Assembly (NCBI GenBank): GCA_023146135.1
Contig: JAGLCR010000003.1
Span: 1-64,000 of the forward strand
Direction of reading: 5' to 3'
Length of the DNA stretch: 64,000 nucleotides
Origin: Bacteroidales bacterium
GTDB lineage: Bacteria > Bacteroidota > Bacteroidia > Bacteroidales > UBA1556
The position numbers were made by a program, and so were the translations under genes. The notes below the pieces were generated by a model, which was not told the origin of the DNA, ran no database searches, and worked only from the letters and a program-made list of their open reading frames with translations. Shown here in pieces: positions 61,457 to 64,000 of the stretch (position 1 is the stretch's first letter; every line of letters begins with the position of its first letter).

Positions 61457-62356
61457 TTATTCAGTAAGTTTCTCAAGTGTATCTTCAATTGCTCCTGGGG
61501 TAGACATAATCTTGGAAAAAGTTCCCATTGTCAAATCAGGAAAAGCCACCGCAATTCGGAATCGACCATGAAGCATAACAACCTCATCATCATTCACTAA
61601 TATTTCGTAAGGTAAAAAGGCAGTATGCTTTGGACTTCCAAGGTCAATCTTTGGTAAAAACTCTGATTCACCATCAGCTCCTGTAAGTGCTATTCCATAT
61701 AATTTAAGATTTTTTCCGGGTATTTTTATTGAATAAACCAACTTAATACCTGTTACTCCTTTTTTTAGATTCACCTCAATTTTGGCAACAGCCTCACTAA
61801 ATGAATCAAAGTCTTCTAGTTCTTCCACATCATCAAAATCTGGCATTCCCATCATATACTGATAGTCACGTAAATCGTCAAGCTCTACTCCTTTTTTCGA
61901 ACCAAAGGGAGTGCCAATATAGGTTCCTGACTTTTTCATTGCTGCAGCAAATTTTGCTACTACCTTATTATAGTTACTTTCCACTTTAGGGAAATCATCT
62001 CTGAAATAAGCATTACCCCAATAGGTGGGATTAGTATAACTCACTTTCCATACACCAGATTCTTTAGTAATGGCAACACGTAAACTGGCTGCAAAGCCTG
62101 TCAAACCACCAACTTTTTGTACAGCAGAAGTTAAGTCAGCACTTCCAACAACGATTAACCAACGACTGCCATCTTTTGCTGGCTGATATTCTCCCAATAC
62201 CTTAAAACCTTCTGATTTTAGATTGGTTTTTAATGTGGTACGAATTTCTGATAAAGATGCACTACTCTCGTAGCCCAAAATATATGGTTTCAAATTTGCA
62301 GCTTCCCCTACTGCACTAAATGCTATAAAAAGCACGATAAATAATAAATTCTTCAT
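61457..62356 (-). CDS. exported DUF302-like protein
   Basis: This is a 299-residue protein. The frame opens 30 codons earlier, but the Met at 62356 starts a signal peptide (KNLLFIVLFIAFSAVGEAA) and a -7 element at 62405-62412 lies inside the extension. The N-terminal domain (SSASLSEIRTTLKTNLKSEGFKVLGEYQ) resembles DUF302. The second half is beta-rich with ELDDLRDYQYMMGMPDFDDVEELEDFDSF at its centre and KGVTGIKLVYSIKIPGKNLKLYGI after it. Function unknown; a periplasmic role is likely. Confidence 0.7.
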   Translation of the reverse strand: MKNLLFIVLFIAFSAVGEAANLKPYILGYESSASLSEIRTTLKTNLKSEGFKVLGEYQPAKDGSRWLIVVGSADLTSAVQKVGGLTGFAASLRVAITKESGVWKVSYTNPTYWGNAYFRDDFPKVESNYNKVVAKFAAAMKKSGTYIGTPFGSKKGVELDDLRDYQYMMGMPDFDDVEELEDFDSFSEAVAKIEVNLKKGVTGIKLVYSIKIPGKNLKLYGIALTGADGESEFLPKIDLGSPKHTAFLPYEILVNDDEVVMLHGRFRIAVAFPDLTMGTFSKIMSTPGAIEDTLEKLTE

Positions 62357-62404
62357 TCTAATTGCCTTTAAATTAATAATATTACTACTGTTATATTTGT
62401 AACA

Positions 62405-62412
62405 CAAAAGTA
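62405..62412 (-). promoter_or_regulatory. -7 promoter element of the DUF302-like gene
   Basis: The minus strand reads TACTTTTG, with expected transcription start near 62398, 42 bases before the chosen ATG. Confidence 0.45.
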
Positions 62413-62527
62413 TTGTTTTTTTTATAACAACACCTAAAATCAGCAATTTATATTAATTATAGATAAATATGTTAAATACGTAATTATGAGAAATATATAA
62501 AACTACTTTTGAACTGAAATTTTGGAG

Positions 62528-63445
62528 TTAAAAAATCGACAATTCTGTTTCGGTAGTAAAACGTTCCAAAAACTTCATTCCTTTCCATGAATTACCCTTT
62601 GGGTTAAGCTTTGGACTCCAAACAACAATACTGTAATGGTTTGGATGAATAGCTACAATTCCACCACCTACACCACTTTTACCTGGCAAACCAACTTTAA
62701 ATGAGAACTCCCCTGCTTCATCATAAAAACCACAAAGTTGCATAATGGCATTAATTCTTTTGGATTTACTAACACTTACAATACGTTTTTTAGTATTTGG
62801 CGACACCCCATCATTAGCAAGATATAAAAATGTATGTGACAACTCTTTACATGTCATTTCAATGGAACATAGATTAAAATAAAAATCCAAAACATCATCG
62901 ATCTTATTCTCAATATTACCAAAGGATTTCATCAAATTAATAACAGCAGCATTACGAAAGCCCATTGATTTTTCAGAGGCTACGACTATAGGATTAAAGT
63001 CAATGTGATTAAATCCCGATATCTCTCGTACAAATTCTAGAAGTTCTTCTTTTGGATTTTCTAAACGCGAGATTAGCACATCGCAAATAACCAAAGCTCC
63101 AGCATTTATTAAAGGATTTCGGGGAATGCCTTTATTATGCTCCAATAAAACCAATGAATTGAATGGTGTGCCAGAGGGCTCTACTCCTACCCGTTTCCAA
63201 AGCTTTTCATTTTCCAGTTTATAGGCCATCGTTAGCGACAATACTTTTGCAATGGATTGAATGGAGAACTTCTCATTGGAATCACCACAAGAAAAATCCT
63301 CACCATTAATTTTAGTAAGGTGCACACCAAATTTATCAGGATCCACATTTCCTAATTCAGGAATATAGCTTGCTACCTTGCCAGGATTATTATGCTCAGC
63401 AAGACTTTTATTAATTCTTGTAAATACTTCTTTATACTTAAACAT
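62528..63445 (-). CDS. glsA: glutaminase (serine-dependent, GlsA)
   Basis: This 305-residue cytoplasmic enzyme hydrolyses glutamine to glutamate and ammonia. It has a beta-lactamase-like fold: FSIQSIAKVLS carries the catalytic Ser64 and Lys67 in SxxK spacing. GIPRNPLINAGALV and SEKSMGFRNAAVINLM are substrate-binding signatures, and KVGLPGKSGVGGGIVAI is the C-terminal family motif. The length matches E. coli GlsA/YbaS relatives, with no ankyrin or STAS extension. It is 50 bases after the UbiD gene and may share its transcript. Confidence 0.95.
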   Translation of the reverse strand: MFKYKEVFTRINKSLAEHNNPGKVASYIPELGNVDPDKFGVHLTKINGEDFSCGDSNEKFSIQSIAKVLSLTMAYKLENEKLWKRVGVEPSGTPFNSLVLLEHNKGIPRNPLINAGALVICDVLISRLENPKEELLEFVREISGFNHIDFNPIVVASEKSMGFRNAAVINLMKSFGNIENKIDDVLDFYFNLCSIEMTCKELSHTFLYLANDGVSPNTKKRIVSVSKSKRINAIMQLCGFYDEAGEFSFKVGLPGKSGVGGGIVAIHPNHYSIVVWSPKLNPKGNSWKGMKFLERFTTETELSIF

Positions 63446-63495
63446 CGTATTATAATATTAACCGTAATACCAAATCAACAATTCAAAATATTCAT

Positions 63496-64000
63496 CTATT
63501 CTGCCACAGCACCACCAGGATACAACTGTTTACGATATTTCACTGAAGGAGATTCCAAAAACTCTCCAATACCGTATTCGGCCCATCTTTTATCTACCAA
63601 ATCTGTGGTTTCTTGATTCATCGTAACAATATTTGGCCAGTCACGTTGAAAATTATCATCAGCCAATGTTTTACGCAAAGCATCCATTACTAATGTAGGA
63701 TAGGGCTTTCCTTCAACATCATATTGATAAAAACAATCGCGGGAAGGGTCCACATTATTAGCCACACGCCAAACCACATCAGCATAATCAGCAGCCACAG
63801 ACACTTCTTCAATAAATATTAAAAATTTAATATCTTTAATCAATCCTTGCTCAATAATCTGCTTGCTAATGTTCCGAGCTACATTTTTTTCCTTTTTCAA
63901 TCGAATTAATAAAAAAGAATAACCCGCCTGTATCAAATCATCATGCAGCTCTGTAACTTGGGGTATAGCCAATATTTTTTCTTTTTCAACAAGCGGTTTG
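63496..64000 (-). CDS. UbiD-family decarboxylase, C-terminal part (partial)
   Basis: The frame runs off the right edge; about 168 C-terminal residues are visible. DYADVVWRVANNVDPSRDCFYQYDVEG and DNFQRDWPNIVTMNQETTDLVDKRWAEYGIGEF match the C-terminal domain of UbiD/menaquinone-type prenylated-FMN decarboxylases. The active-site Arg-Glu-Glu part is outside the window. Decarboxylation of a menaquinone or aromatic precursor is the likely role. The first internal start-like codon in view is only a TTG inside the domain, so the real start lies beyond 64000. Confidence 0.85.
   Translation of the reverse strand, partial: KPLVEKEKILAIPQVTELHDDLIQAGYSFLLIRLKKEKNVARNISKQIIEQGLIKDIKFLIFIEEVSVAADYADVVWRVANNVDPSRDCFYQYDVEGKPYPTLVMDALRKTLADDNFQRDWPNIVTMNQETTDLVDKRWAEYGIGEFLESPSVKYRKQLYPGGAVAE

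Overview
This is a gene-dense, AT-rich stretch of a Bacteroidota chromosome, probably class Bacteroidia; I cannot place it to genus. Four lines of evidence support this. Four proteins end in a type A sorting domain of the type IX secretion system (T9SS). Many genes are preceded by a Bacteroidota-type -7 element (TAnnTTTG), with little sign of Shine-Dalgarno sites. A 6S-like RNA lies between zapA and rny. Typical phylum families are present (DUF1573 pairs, DUF349, DUF6913, large single-chain PurL). The genes are mostly housekeeping and envelope genes in short operons separated by clear rho-independent terminators.

Layout. 0-4.5 kb: ferredoxin tail, SlyD-like FKBP, a PLP Cys/Met lyase, an anchored NUC1 nuclease, an MDR oxidoreductase and a DEDDh exonuclease. 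4.5-11.6 kb: a 2366-residue envelope protein with TPR, PD40 propeller, very long coiled coil and four C-terminal SPOR-like domains. 11.7-17 kb: fabI, recN, then a small coiled-coil protein-zapA-6S RNA-rny. 17-25 kb: HAD phosphatase, aminotransferase, two DUF1573 proteins, a lipase, and an etfB-etfA-acyl-CoA dehydrogenase operon with a perfect inverted repeat at its presumed transcription start. 25-34 kb: a five-repeat DUF349 protein, a DUF6913-dapA-M14 peptidase-rhomboid operon, a LolC/E-like permease and a T9SS cargo protein. 34-37.6 kb: a helicase-HAD-TrmH operon and small proteins.

37.7-46.1 kb is the most system-like region. It holds a secreted TPR protein, an ECF sigma factor, a protein that joins a short cytoplasmic segment and one membrane helix to an outer-membrane beta-barrel (the layout of dual membrane-spanning anti-sigma factors), and two PKD-repeat T9SS surface proteins, closed by a strong terminator. 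46.2-51.1 kb: a GT39-like transferase, a SAM methyltransferase and a GT2 glycosyltransferase (lipid-linked glycan work), then an M23 peptidase. 51.1-52 kb: tRNA-Arg(CCG) followed by a decayed 5' fragment of a type I restriction gene (hsdR), the only clear trace of a former accessory island. 52-64 kb: a DUF748/AsmA-like protein, a PEMT-like membrane methyltransferase, purL, a PadR-PspC pair, a secreted DUF302-like protein, glutaminase, and the tail of a UbiD-family decarboxylase.

No complete mobile element, CRISPR array, phage or rRNA was seen.
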